64,000 bases of DNA from Selenomonas ruminantium AC2024 (GTDB taxonomy: Bacteria > Bacillota > Negativicutes > Selenomonadales > Selenomonadaceae). Location: the NCBI RefSeq assembly GCF_000687995.1, contig NZ_JIAC01000001.1, forward strand, positions 1,612,001 through 1,676,000, given 5' to 3'. The position numbers and the translations under genes were made by a program. The notes under the pieces were generated by a model. That model did not search any database, was not told the origin of the DNA, and was given only the letters and a program-made list of their open reading frames with translations. How positions within the stretch are numbered: the stretch's first letter is position 1; each line of letters begins with the position of its first letter. Below are positions 25,233 through 33,286 of this stretch, piece after piece.

Positions 25233-25376
25233 TTATCCATGGCTTTTTAACCGCCGTAATTCCAAGAGCAGATAGTGATTTTTCCGCTGATAATCCTTAG
25301 CCAGACTGAGCGTCACCCAGACCAGACACAGCAAAATAAAAACGACATACCCCAGTAATATTTCATGTAATGACAA
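25233..25376 (-). CDS. Small single-pass membrane peptide, 47 residues
   Basis: On the minus strand, TTG at 25376-25374 opens a frame that runs to TAA at 25235-25233. The product starts SLHEILLGYVVFILLCLVWV, a clear transmembrane helix, and continues with a basic amphipathic tail (KDYQRKNHYLLLELRRLKSH). AGGGGGA lies about seven bases upstream of the TTG. It ends just short of the shared ilvD terminator. I do not recognise a family; small size keeps confidence moderate. Confidence 0.55.
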   Translation of the reverse strand: MSLHEILLGYVVFILLCLVWVTLSLAKDYQRKNHYLLLELRRLKSHG

Positions 25377-25482
25377 TTTTATATCCCCCTATCCCCAATT
25401 ACATCAATGTCAAAATTTGTAACCATTTATAATATACGAAGGAGCAGCGAATGTATTACAAAAAAATTCATATTCCCTGCGG

Positions 25483-25511
25483 TTGACATGAGTGGGCACC
25501 CGTCTTATAAT
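25483..25511 (+). promoter_or_regulatory. Consensus sigma-A promoter of greA-lysS
   Basis: TTGACA (25483-25488), 17 bases, TATAAT (25506-25511): a perfect consensus promoter. The start would lie about 35 bases before greA. Confidence 0.92.
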
Positions 25512-25553
25512 GAATTAGTTACTATATAGATAAAATGCAAAGGGGCGTTTAAC

Positions 25554-26030
25554 ATGGCAGATAAAAAGGTCATGCTGACCGAAGATGGTTATAATAAACT
25601 GGTAGAGAAACTGAACTACTTGAAAAGTGTCCGCCGTATTGAGGTGGCTGAGCGTCTGAAAGCCGCTATCGCACTGGGTGACCTTTCGGAAAACTCCGAG
25701 TATGATGATGCGAAAAACGAGCAGGCATTCCTCGAAGGTGAAATTCAGGATTTGGAAGTCAAAATCCGCAACTCCGACATCATCAAGGCTGGTTCCAGTG
25801 ATGTGGTGCAGATGGGTTCCAAGGTTTCTGTAGTGGATTTGGAATTTGCTGAAGACGGCCCCGAAACCTTTATGATTGTTGGTTCCACGGAAGCTGACCC
25901 GGATGAAGGCAAGATTTCCAACGAATCCCCGCTGGGTCAGGCACTCTTAGGCCAGAAGGTGGGCGCTGTGGTAGATGTTCACGCTCCGGCTGGTATCATC
26001 AAGTACGAAATCAAGGAAATTTTGAGCTAA
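25554..26030 (+). CDS. greA: Transcription elongation factor GreA
   Basis: 158 residues. It binds the secondary channel of RNA polymerase and stimulates cleavage of backtracked RNA. N-terminal coiled coil (residues 1-75) with the tip acidic residues in LGDLSENSEYDDAKNEQ, then the FKBP-like C-terminal domain with SPLGQALLGQKVGAVVDV. Start preceded by AAGGGG. It is driven by a consensus promoter and followed by lysS 34 bases later, a common Firmicute pair. Confidence 0.96.
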   Translation: MADKKVMLTEDGYNKLVEKLNYLKSVRRIEVAERLKAAIALGDLSENSEYDDAKNEQAFLEGEIQDLEVKIRNSDIIKAGSSDVVQMGSKVSVVDLEFAEDGPETFMIVGSTEADPDEGKISNESPLGQALLGQKVGAVVDVHAPAGIIKYEIKEILS

Positions 26031-26064
26031 TCATTAGCTGACATAGATGGGAGAATTTGCATAA

Positions 26065-27573
26065 ATGGCAGAAAATAAGCAGAATCAGCAGGCTCCTGTA
26101 GAGGACCTGAATGAGATGATGAAGGTTCGCCGTGAAAAGATGGAAGCCTTCAAGGAAATGGGCGTGGCACCCTTTGGCCATCGCTATGAAGTGACGGCTT
26201 ACGCGGCAGATATCAAGAAGGACAATGACCACCTCGAAGGGGACGAAGAAGGCCCCGAAGTATTCATTGCCGGCCGTCTCATGGCTATCCGTGGCCACGG
26301 TAAAGCATCTTTCTGCACGCTGAATGACCGCACGGGCAACATTCAGGTGTACTTCAAGATTGATGTTCTGGGCGAAGAAAAGTACAAAGGCCAGTTCCGC
26401 CGTCTCGATATCGGTGATATCATCGGCATCCGCGGCGTGGTATTCAAGACCCATCGCGGCGAAGTTACCGTACGCGTAGAAGATTTCGACCTGCTTTCCA
26501 AGTCCCTGCGTCCGCTGCCGGAAAAATTCCATGGTTTGCAGGATGTGGATATCCGCTATCGTCAGCGTTATCTCGACCTCATTGTCAATCAGGATGTGCG
26601 TGAAACCTTCCGCCGCCGCACCAAGACCATCAACTCCATCCGTGAGTATCTCGATGAACGCGGCTATCTGGAAGTGGAAACGCCGGTTCTGTCCACCATC
26701 GCTGGTGGTGCAGCTGCCCGTCCGTTCATCACCCATCACAATACGCTGGATATCGACCTCTACCTGCGTATCGCTACGGAACTCAACCTCAAGCGCCTGA
26801 TTGTCGGCGGCCTTGACCGCGTATACGAAATCGGCCGTATCTTCCGTAACGAAGGTATGGACGTACGTCATAATCCGGAATTTACTTCCATCGAGTTCTA
26901 TCAGGCTTTCGCTGATTACACGGACATGATGGATTTGACTGAGGGGATTGTGGTCAATGCTGCACAGAAAGTGCTCGGCACCACGGTTATCAACTACCAG
27001 GGTGTGGAAATTGACCTCGCCAAGGTTAAGCGCATCAGCATGAATGATGCAGTTAAGGAGGCTACGGGCAAGGACTTCATGTCCTGCGAAACCGTAGAAG
27101 AAGCCCGCAAAATGGCTGACGAAATCGGCGTTCCCTATGAGCAGCGCCATGGTATCGGCGGTATTTTGAATCAGGCTTTCGAGGAAAAGGTGGAAGAAAC
27201 TCTGATGCAGCCGACCTTCATCACGGGCCATCCGACGGAGATTTCTCCGCTGGCTAAGCGCAACCCGGAAGACCCGCGCATTACCGACCGCTTCGAGTTC
27301 TTTATCTATGGCCGCGAACTGGCCAACGGCTTTACCGAGCTTAACGACCCCATCGACCAGAAGGGCCGTTTTGAAGACCAGCTCAAACAGCGTGAAGCCG
27401 GTGATGATGAAGCCCATGGCATGGATGAAGATTTCGTCATGGCTCTGGAATACGGCCTCCCGCCGACGGGCGGCGTAGGTATCGGCATTGATCGTCTGGT
27501 TATGTTCCTGACGGACGCTGCTTCTATCCGCGATGTACTCTTATTCCCGACCATGAAACCGCTGGCTGACTAA
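26065..27573 (+). CDS. lysS: Lysyl-tRNA synthetase, class II
   Basis: 502 residues. It charges tRNA-Lys. An N-terminal OB-fold anticodon-binding domain (about 60-180; [31 protein letters not shown]) precedes the class II catalytic core: motif 1 around [20 protein letters not shown], motif 2 [20 protein letters not shown], motif 3 [16 protein letters not shown] charged N-terminal tail rich in Q and E is usual. No T-box leader is seen upstream; it is cotranscribed with greA. The downstream hairpin serves as terminator. Confidence 0.96.
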   Translation: MAENKQNQQAPVEDLNEMMKVRREKMEAFKEMGVAPFGHRYEVTAYAADIKKDNDHLEGDEEGPEVFIAGRLMAIRGHGKASFCTLNDRTGNIQVYFKIDVLGEEKYKGQFRRLDIGDIIGIRGVVFKTHRGEVTVRVEDFDLLSKSLRPLPEKFHGLQDVDIRYRQRYLDLIVNQDVRETFRRRTKTINSIREYLDERGYLEVETPVLSTIAGGAAARPFITHHNTLDIDLYLRIATELNLKRLIVGGLDRVYEIGRIFRNEGMDVRHNPEFTSIEFYQAFADYTDMMDLTEGIVVNAAQKVLGTTVINYQGVEIDLAKVKRISMNDAVKEATGKDFMSCETVEEARKMADEIGVPYEQRHGIGGILNQAFEEKVEETLMQPTFITGHPTEISPLAKRNPEDPRITDRFEFFIYGRELANGFTELNDPIDQKGRFEDQLKQREAGDDEAHGMDEDFVMALEYGLPPTGGVGIGIDRLVMFLTDAASIRDVLLFPTMKPLAD

Positions 27574-27597
27574 TAGTTAACTAAATAGAAAATAAAG

Positions 27598-27626
27598 TTG
27601 ACGCTTTTTATGAATACGTCTATAAT
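27598..27626 (+). promoter_or_regulatory. bioY promoter located inside the lysS terminator
   Basis: TTGACG (27598-27603), exactly 17 bases, TATAAT (27621-27626). The -10 box lies in the loop of the hairpin 27601-27649, and the flanking inverted repeat ATGAATAC ... GTATTCAT brackets it as an operator would. Confidence 0.78.
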
Positions 27627-27656
27627 GGGGATGTATTCATAAAAAGCGTTTTTTAT
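27601..27656 (+). terminator. lysS terminator with 17-bp perfect stem
   Basis: ACGCTTTTTATGAATAC (27601-27617) pairs perfectly with its complement at 27633-27649 and is followed by TTTTTT. Only transcripts entering from lysS contain both arms; those starting near 27633 carry only the right arm. Confidence 0.9.
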
Positions 27657-27669
27657 TGGGGGAATCATT

Positions 27670-28233
27670 ATGCTAAGAGAGAATGCCTTAGACATGCCAA
27701 AGGCGGGCTTTACGGTACAGGATATGACCCGCATGGCCATCTGTCTGGCTTTTTGTTGTGCGACGGCGTTTATTTCCTTTCCATTGCCTTTTACGCCGGG
27801 ACTGGTCACGGCGCTGACTATCGGCATTGGTTTGACGGCTCTGGTGCTGCCGCCGAAACTAGCTTTTATCACGCTGGCTTCTTATGTGTTCCTGGGCGCC
27901 ATTGGGCTGCCGATTTTCCCGGGCGGAGTAGGGGGCATGGGGCGTCTGTTAGGTCCCACGGCTGGTTTCTACTTTGGCTGGCCGCTGGTGTGCTTCCTGC
28001 AGAGTTATTTCAAGGGGCAGGCAGTAAGTTTCCGCCGCTATGCGCTGGTGACGGTGCTGATTGGTGTTCCCTTCACCTATGTTGGCGGGTTGATTTCCAT
28101 GGTGATGGTGCTGCAGGTGGGCTGGTATGAAGGCTTTATGATGGCTGTGGCCCCCTTCGTATTTGGGGATGTGCTCAAGGCGCTCCTGGCGGCATTCCTG
28201 GGTGTGCGGATTAATAAAATGTTGCAGCGTTGA
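27670..28233 (+). CDS. bioY: Biotin transporter substrate-binding component BioY
   Basis: 187 residues, six hydrophobic segments. BioY is the S component of an ECF transporter that takes up biotin through the cytoplasmic membrane. Family features: MTRMAICLAFCCATAFISF, FTPGLVTALTIGIGLT, the conserved GAIGLPIFPGG, and GPTAGFYFGWPL. Start ATG is preceded by GGGGGA. The ECF ATPases are not in the window, so it presumably uses shared ones. Its promoter is overlapped by an inverted repeat, consistent with biotin-responsive control (inference). Confidence 0.93.
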   Translation: MLRENALDMPKAGFTVQDMTRMAICLAFCCATAFISFPLPFTPGLVTALTIGIGLTALVLPPKLAFITLASYVFLGAIGLPIFPGGVGGMGRLLGPTAGFYFGWPLVCFLQSYFKGQAVSFRRYALVTVLIGVPFTYVGGLISMVMVLQVGWYEGFMMAVAPFVFGDVLKALLAAFLGVRINKMLQR

Positions 28234-28234
28234 G

Positions 28235-28499
28235 GAGTTCGTGGTAAAGGTATCTTGTTCATACGTAGTTTGGGGTCAGACGGGGGAGTAATTTTTCTGT
28301 TTTCCGCTAAACGACCCCTTCGTAAAGTAGAGCTGTCCAGTTACTCGCGCCGGGCAGGCCAACGGCGCTTCTTTCAGCGTATTTGCTTAGCAGGGGACTA
28401 CATGGGGCCGGCCTTCACTGTGTTCAGGCAGTCGCTCCCTACAGAAAAATCACTCCCCCGTCCGACCCAAGTTACGGCCTATACGATTGCCACGAACTC
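28235..28499 (-). ncRNA. Candidate structured RNA, element 1
   Basis: Begins two bases after the bioY stop. Outer arms GAGTTCGTGG (28235-28244) and CCACGAACTC (28490-28499) pair; a stem of about 28 bp joins 28273-28300 with 28441-28468, with only two G-U wobbles. Read on the minus strand it has, in order, CCGTAACTT (28477-28469), a core CGACTGCCT-GAACACAGTGA-AGGC (28435-28411), the hairpin GCGCCG...CGGCGC (28368-28347) and GAGTAACT (28346-28339). The same elements occur in the same order and spacing at 28568-28776 on the plus strand. No protein frame fits. Family not recognised. Confidence 0.6.
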
Positions 28500-28508
28500 G
28501 TTGCTCCC

Positions 28509-28536
28509 GTAACAAGAACATCGATGTACTTGTTAC
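28509..28536. repeat. 28-bp near-perfect palindrome between the two RNA elements
   Basis: GTAACAAG (28509-28516) and CTTGTTAC (28529-28536) flank ACATCGATGT, itself palindromic; only one symmetric position pair is mismatched (A opposite A). It sits between the presumed 5' ends of two divergent elements and could be a shared operator. Confidence 0.7.
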
Positions 28537-28567
28537 TTATCACCGAGAAAAGAAGATTTTTGTGTCA

Positions 28568-28776
28568 CCGTAACTTAGGGCAGAGGTGGTGATGCTTTTC
28601 GCCGTGGAACGACTGTCCGAACGAAGTGAGGACTGGCCCACAAACGGCACAAACTAAATACTGGGCTGAACATACGCGCCGCTGGTCTTGCCCGGCGCAG
28701 GTAACTAAAAAAGCCCATAAATTTGCTTGTGGGTCATTCAGTGCAACGGCGAAAAGTATTAACACCTCTGCCCTAA
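28568..28776 (+). ncRNA. Candidate structured RNA, element 2
   Basis: Closing stem TTAGGGCAGAGGTG (28575-28588) with CACCTCTGCCCTAA (28763-28776), a 6x6 internal loop, then CTTTTCGCCG (28595-28604) with CGGCGAAAAG (28747-28756). Inside: core CGACTGTCC-GAACGAAGTGA-GGAC (28610-28633), hairpin GCGCCG...CGGCGC (28676-28698) and AGGTAACT (28699-28706). Compared with element 1, the core stem changes from GCCT/AGGC to GTCC/GGAC, that is, two compensatory changes, while the 11-base loop is almost unchanged. This is the pattern of a conserved RNA, not of a protein gene. The terminator at 28833-28867 follows. Confidence 0.65.
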
Positions 28777-28832
28777 CTGAGCTGTAACAAAAATTTTTCA
28801 GCAAGAACTGAGCAATAAACTGCAATTTACGC

Positions 28833-28867
28833 AAAAATCCGCTGACATGTTTTGTCAGCGGATTTTT
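28833..28867. terminator. Bidirectional terminator between RNA element 2 and lgt
   Basis: AAAAATCCGCTGACA (28833-28847) pairs with TGTCAGCGGATTTTT (28853-28867). Confidence 0.93.
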
Positions 28868-28892
28868 GTAAGTTAAAGGAGCATGTCCCCCT

Positions 28893-29672
28893 TTATTCTT
28901 TTGTGTGATGTAGTTTTAATGCCCAGAAGGCGATAAAGGCAAGCGTGAAGCCGATGGCGCTGGTGGTTTGGCCGCTGGTCATAAAGCCCAGCACTTTTTC
29001 GGCGTAATCGCCGCGCAGAAATTCCAGAGCAAAGCGGGCGATGCAGTAGAGCATGACATAGAGGGCGAAGCATTGTCCTTTGGCATGCTTGAACGTGGCG
29101 CGATAGATAAGCAGCAGTGCGAAGATAACCATATCGAGCTGGCTTTCCCAGACTTCCGCTGGCCATAGCGGTTGGCTGCCGTAAGTATGAGCGGCGAGCG
29201 TCGTAGCCGGATAGACAATGCCGAAGCTGCTGCCGGTCGGAGCGCCGAAGGCATCCCCGTTCAGGAGATTGGCACAGCGGCCTAGAGCCTGACCGAGAAT
29301 GATGGCCGGCGCCAGTACATCCATCAGATGCAAAGTGTCGAGCTTGTGGTAACGGCAATAGGCGACACCGGTGAGCACGCCTAAGAGCACGCCGCCCTGA
29401 ATGGCCATGCCGCCCTGCCAGACGTTTAGAATTTCGGTGAGGTGATGGGAGTAGTAATCCCAATCGAAGAAGAACACATCCCAGAGCCGAGCGCCCAAGA
29501 GTCCGGCCAGGCCGCAATAAATTCCCAAATCCACGATATGTTTTTCCGCGCCCCGGCCGTCTGACTTTGCCAGAAAGTATCCGACGCCGGTGGCCAGCAT
29601 GATGGACAGGGAGATGACGAGTCCGTAAGCACGCACGGGAAAATCCCCGATGAAAAATAAATACTGATGCAT
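28893..29672 (-). CDS. lgt: Prolipoprotein diacylglyceryl transferase
   Basis: 259 residues from ATG at 29672 (AGGAGA seven bases upstream; a longer frame start at 29705 is not supported). An integral inner-membrane enzyme that adds diacylglycerol from phosphatidylglycerol to the cysteine of prolipoproteins. Family signs: FPVRAYGLVISLSIMLA, GLLGARLWDVFF, the GGMAIQGGVLLG motif, and ALGRCANLLNGDAFG, equivalent to the conserved GRxGNFxNxE region, with N and G kept. About seven transmembrane segments. Transcribed away from pepT and alone. Confidence 0.93.
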   Translation of the reverse strand: MHQYLFFIGDFPVRAYGLVISLSIMLATGVGYFLAKSDGRGAEKHIVDLGIYCGLAGLLGARLWDVFFFDWDYYSHHLTEILNVWQGGMAIQGGVLLGVLTGVAYCRYHKLDTLHLMDVLAPAIILGQALGRCANLLNGDAFGAPTGSSFGIVYPATTLAAHTYGSQPLWPAEVWESQLDMVIFALLLIYRATFKHAKGQCFALYVMLYCIARFALEFLRGDYAEKVLGFMTSGQTTSAIGFTLAFIAFWALKLHHTKE

Positions 29673-29798
29673 AAGAAGTCTCCTAATATGATATATGACC
29701 ATCATTATTATAAACCATGAAGGGCTTTTTTACTATAGCCACTTATGCTATAATGATAAGATGTATGAAACGAACAAATTTTATTCGAGGTGTTTTTC

Positions 29799-31052
29799 AT
29801 GGAATTAAGCATGGATATTTTGGTGAAACGGTTTAAGGATTATGTGAGCTTTGATACGCAGTCCGATGAGGATAACGACAAGGCTTGCCCCAGCACGCCG
29901 GGACAGTTGGTGCTGGCAAAGCACTTGGCCGAGGAGCTGAAAGAAATCGGGCTTAGCGAAGTGGAACTCGATAACCATGGTTATGTGATGGCAACCCTGC
30001 CGGCTAACGGCATGGAAGATGCGCCCACTGTCGGCTTTATCGCCCATGTGGATACGAGCCCGTCTGCTTCGGGCAAGGATATTAAGCCGCAGCTTGTGAA
30101 GAATTATGACGGCAAGGATATCGTGCTCAATGCGGAGAAAAATATCATTTTCTCCACGAAGGCTTTCCCGGAAGTGCTCAAGTACAAAGGGCAGGACATC
30201 ATGTTCACGGATGGCACGACGCTCTTGGGCGCTGATGACAAGGCCGGCGTGACGGCGATTGTCAGTGCCATGGAATATTTGGTACAGCATCCTGAGGTGA
30301 AGCATGGCAAGATTCGCATTGGCTTTACGCCGGATGAGGAAACGGGCCGCAGCGCTGACCGTTTCGATGTGGAGAAGTTTGCCGCTGACTTTGCCTATAC
30401 TATTGATGGCGGCGAACTGGGCGGTCTGGAGTATGAGAACTTCAACGCAGCCAACCCCACGATTACTTTCCACGGTGTCAGCGTGCATACCGGTGATGGC
30501 AAGGGCAAGATGATTAACGCCCTGTCCATGGCCTGCGAATGGCAGCAGATGCTGCCGACTGGTGAAAAGCCAGAGTACACGGAAGGCCACGAAGGTTTCT
30601 TCCATGTCTACAAGATGAGCGGTGATGTGGAAAACTGCACGATGAGCATGCTGATTCGTGACCATAACCGTGAGAAGTTCGAGGAGCGCAAGGCATATCT
30701 CGACACCATGGCCGCTTTCTTCAATAAGAAGTATGGCGATGGCCGCGTGGAAGTAAAACATCACGATGTGTACTTCAATATGCTGGAAAAGATTGAAGAC
30801 GGCAATATGTATGTGGTGGAACTGGCCAAAGAGGCCATGAAGGCTGCCGGTATCGAGCCGGATGTACAGCCGATTCGCGGTGGCACGGATGGCGCTCGTC
30901 TGTCCTTTATGGGCCTGCCGTGTCCGAATATCTTTACCGGCGGTGCCAACTTCCATGGCCGTTTCGAATATCTGCCGCTGGAATCCCTCAAAAAAGCTGG
31001 GGAAACGGTACTGCAAATCGCCGTGGGCGCAGGCAAGTTGAACAAGAAATAA
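29799..31052 (+). CDS. pepT: Peptidase T (tripeptide aminopeptidase)
   Basis: 417 residues from ATG 29799, eight bases after GAGG. A cytoplasmic dizinc M20 peptidase that removes the N-terminal residue of tripeptides. Metal and catalytic motifs: HVDTSPSASG, DGTTLLGADDKAGV, FTPDEETGRSAD, and GGTDGARLSFMGLP close to the end. Normal family length. Ten bases separate it from def, so it may lead the following operon. Confidence 0.95.
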   Translation: MELSMDILVKRFKDYVSFDTQSDEDNDKACPSTPGQLVLAKHLAEELKEIGLSEVELDNHGYVMATLPANGMEDAPTVGFIAHVDTSPSASGKDIKPQLVKNYDGKDIVLNAEKNIIFSTKAFPEVLKYKGQDIMFTDGTTLLGADDKAGVTAIVSAMEYLVQHPEVKHGKIRIGFTPDEETGRSADRFDVEKFAADFAYTIDGGELGGLEYENFNAANPTITFHGVSVHTGDGKGKMINALSMACEWQQMLPTGEKPEYTEGHEGFFHVYKMSGDVENCTMSMLIRDHNREKFEERKAYLDTMAAFFNKKYGDGRVEVKHHDVYFNMLEKIEDGNMYVVELAKEAMKAAGIEPDVQPIRGGTDGARLSFMGLPCPNIFTGGANFHGRFEYLPLESLKKAGETVLQIAVGAGKLNKK

Positions 31053-31061
31053 GGAGAATAT

Positions 31062-31529
31062 ATGGCATTATTAGAAGTTTTGAAGGCGGGCAATCCCGTC
31101 CTGAAGCAGGTTTCCGTACCTGTGGAACGCGTAGATAAAAAGCTCAAGAAGCTGATGGACGATATGGCTGAGACCATGTATGAAAATGATGGTGTCGGTC
31201 TGGCCGCTCCGCAGATTGGCCAGAACATCCGTCTGGTGGTCATTGACTGCCAGGATGAACATGGCCTGTTGGAACTCATCAATCCGGTGATTACCTTCAA
31301 GGAAGGCGAGGTCGTTGATACCGAAGGCTGCCTGTCCGTGCCGGATATTTATGGCGAAGTGACGCGGGCTGCCAAGGTCAAGGTGGAGTTTATGAACCGC
31401 CGGGGCAAGCGCCAGCATTTGACGGCCACGGGACTCTTGGCCCGCTGTATTCAGCATGAACTCGACCATCTGGAAGGCCAGCTTTTTATTGACATTGCCA
31501 CGAGTGTTCATAGGGGGAATCAGTCGTGA
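31062..31529 (+). CDS. def: Peptide deformylase
   Basis: 155 residues. It removes the formyl group from nascent proteins. All three motifs are intact: GVGLAAPQIG, EGCLSVPD and HELDHLEG (metal-binding HExxH variant). RBS AAGGAG. The stop overlaps the fmt start by four bases (GTGA), so the two formyl-cycle enzymes are translationally coupled. Confidence 0.97.
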   Translation: MALLEVLKAGNPVLKQVSVPVERVDKKLKKLMDDMAETMYENDGVGLAAPQIGQNIRLVVIDCQDEHGLLELINPVITFKEGEVVDTEGCLSVPDIYGEVTRAAKVKVEFMNRRGKRQHLTATGLLARCIQHELDHLEGQLFIDIATSVHRGNQS

Positions 31530-32461
31530 AGAAATTTCGCGTAGTATTTATGGGCACGCCGGAGTTTGCGGTACCCTGTCTGGCCGCCCTGCATGAACAG
31601 TGCGAGGTCATGGCGGTCATCACGCAGCCGGATAAGCCCAGAGGGCGCGGGCAGAAGATGATGCCGTCGCCAGTAAAAGCTTGGGCCGTAGAGCATGACC
31701 TGCCAGTGTACCAGCCGGAAAAAATCAAGACGGAAGAATTTACCGCCAAACTGGAGGAAATGAAACCGGATTTAATGGTTGTCGTGGCGTTTGGCCAGAT
31801 TCTTTCGCAGCGTATTCTCGACATTCCCGAATACGGCTGCATCAATGTCCATGCGTCGCTCCTACCGCGTTATCGCGGGGCTGCGCCCATGCAGTGGTGC
31901 GTGATTAACGGCGAGGAAAAGACTGGTGTTACCACGATGTTTATGGATGCGGGCCTTGACACGGGCGATATGCTCTTAAAGGCAGAATTCCCCATTGGCG
32001 AGGATACGACGCTTGAGGAAGTCCATGACGGATTGATGGGCATGGGTGCCAAGGTCCTTATGGACACGCTGGAAAAACTCTCGGATGGCACGCTTACGCG
32101 CACGCCGCAGCCGGAGGAATCCAACTATGCACCGATGCTCACGAAAACCACCGGTCAGATTGACTGGTCAAAATCCGCGCAGGAAGTGCATAATCTCGTG
32201 CGTGGCCTCAATTCCTGGCCCGGGGCTTACACGAGCCTCGATGGTGCCAAGTATAAGATTTGGCGTACCCGCCGCACGGGAGAGCGCACAACGGCACTTG
32301 CCGGCACTGTTGTGCGGGCTGACAAAAAGACCGGCCTCTTTGTGGCTGCCGGTGATGAAGTGCTGGAGATTTTGGAACTGCAGGCGCCCGGTAAGAAGAA
32401 AATGGGAGCTGCTGACTATCTGAATGGTCACGGCTTTGCCGCTGGTGCAAAGTTTGACTGA
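31526..32461 (+). CDS. fmt: Methionyl-tRNA formyltransferase
   Basis: 311 residues, GTG start overlapping the def stop. It formylates initiator Met-tRNA from 10-formyl-tetrahydrofolate. Conserved: VFMGTPEFAVPCL, ITQPDKPRGRG, CINVHASLLPRYRGAAPM (the HxSLLPxxRG catalytic motif), TGVTTMFMDAGLDTGD, and the C-terminal OB domain with the typical NSWPGAYT. Usual length. Confidence 0.97.
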   Translation: MKKFRVVFMGTPEFAVPCLAALHEQCEVMAVITQPDKPRGRGQKMMPSPVKAWAVEHDLPVYQPEKIKTEEFTAKLEEMKPDLMVVVAFGQILSQRILDIPEYGCINVHASLLPRYRGAAPMQWCVINGEEKTGVTTMFMDAGLDTGDMLLKAEFPIGEDTTLEEVHDGLMGMGAKVLMDTLEKLSDGTLTRTPQPEESNYAPMLTKTTGQIDWSKSAQEVHNLVRGLNSWPGAYTSLDGAKYKIWRTRRTGERTTALAGTVVRADKKTGLFVAAGDEVLEILELQAPGKKKMGAADYLNGHGFAAGAKFD

Positions 32462-32479
32462 CCGTATATGGGAAGTAAA

Positions 32480-33286
32480 ATGACAGATTCGACCCAAAAG
32501 AAAACCTATACATTGCCGGGCAGGGCCAAGAAGCGGCTGTTTATCGGCGTGCTTGCCCTGACTACGGTGCTGGCATCGGCCCTGCTCTATGTCATCTGGT
32601 ACATTGCCCGTTTGGGACTGGCCGAGATTGCGGCAATGCTGCCGATGATTGTGGGCGGCGTGTTTATCCTGCTGAGTGCAGGGGCCTTGCTGGCTATATT
32701 GAATATGGTACTGGCGGTAAAGGGCTGGTTTTATCTGCCCTTTTTGCAGCGGCAGACCTATGAGCTTATCAATATGCTCTTTCCGGTGGCGGTTTATGTG
32801 GCCAAAATATTTGGCATCCGCAAGCGTCAGTTGGAGGGCTCCTTCATTGCTACGAGCAATCTCATGTTTAACCGCATGGGCATCAAAGTGCCGGCGGACA
32901 AGCTGCTCGTGGTAACGCCGCACTGTCTGCAGCTGGCCACCTGTCCGCATAAAATCACTCGGGACCCCAATAATTGCAAACGCTGCGGCGGCTGCGATAT
33001 CGGTTCGCTCGTGACCCTGTCCGAGGAAATGGGCTTCCATTTCTTTGTGGCTACGGGGGGGACTTTGGCCCGTCAGGTTGTCTACAACACCCGGCCGAAG
33101 GCGGTGCTGGCCATTGCCTGTGAGCGGGACCTCATGAGCGGCATTCAGGATGTCTATCCTCTGCCGGCGGTGGGCGTCTTAAATATCCGTCCCAATGGTC
33201 CTTGCTACAATACCCATGTGGACATGGCCGAAGTCCGTGCCCAGCTGGAAAAAATCATCATTCCCAAGGAGCAAGATAATGGATAA
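32480..33286 (+). CDS. DUF116 family membrane protein
   Basis: 268 residues from ATG 32480 (GGGAAG upstream; an ATG at 32468 lacks a ribosome site). Two N-terminal transmembrane helices (about residues 20-45 and 55-80), then a cytoplasmic DUF116 domain with a cysteine cluster: TPHCLQLATCPHKI, NCKRCGGCDIG, ATGGTLAR, AIACERDLMSGI. The cysteines suggest a metal or iron-sulfur site (inference). Function is not established. It lies between fmt and rsmB and overlaps rsmB by eight bases, a placement seen in other Firmicutes. Confidence 0.85.
   Translation: MTDSTQKKTYTLPGRAKKRLFIGVLALTTVLASALLYVIWYIARLGLAEIAAMLPMIVGGVFILLSAGALLAILNMVLAVKGWFYLPFLQRQTYELINMLFPVAVYVAKIFGIRKRQLEGSFIATSNLMFNRMGIKVPADKLLVVTPHCLQLATCPHKITRDPNNCKRCGGCDIGSLVTLSEEMGFHFFVATGGTLARQVVYNTRPKAVLAIACERDLMSGIQDVYPLPAVGVLNIRPNGPCYNTHVDMAEVRAQLEKIIIPKEQDNG

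Noticed and set aside
26031-26064. T-box or other tRNA-sensing leader for lysS
   Set aside because: Only 34 bases separate greA and lysS, with no room for a T-box.
28235-28776. Transposon remnant or MITE as explanation of the inverted repeats after bioY
   Set aside because: The two elements share structure with compensatory changes rather than near-identical ends, and no target duplication was seen. Kept as RNA candidates, though a MITE origin cannot be excluded by eye.
28565-28834. Minus-strand open frame of 89 codons across RNA element 2
   Set aside because: It runs through both arms of the structured element, has no ribosome site and no recognisable protein features.
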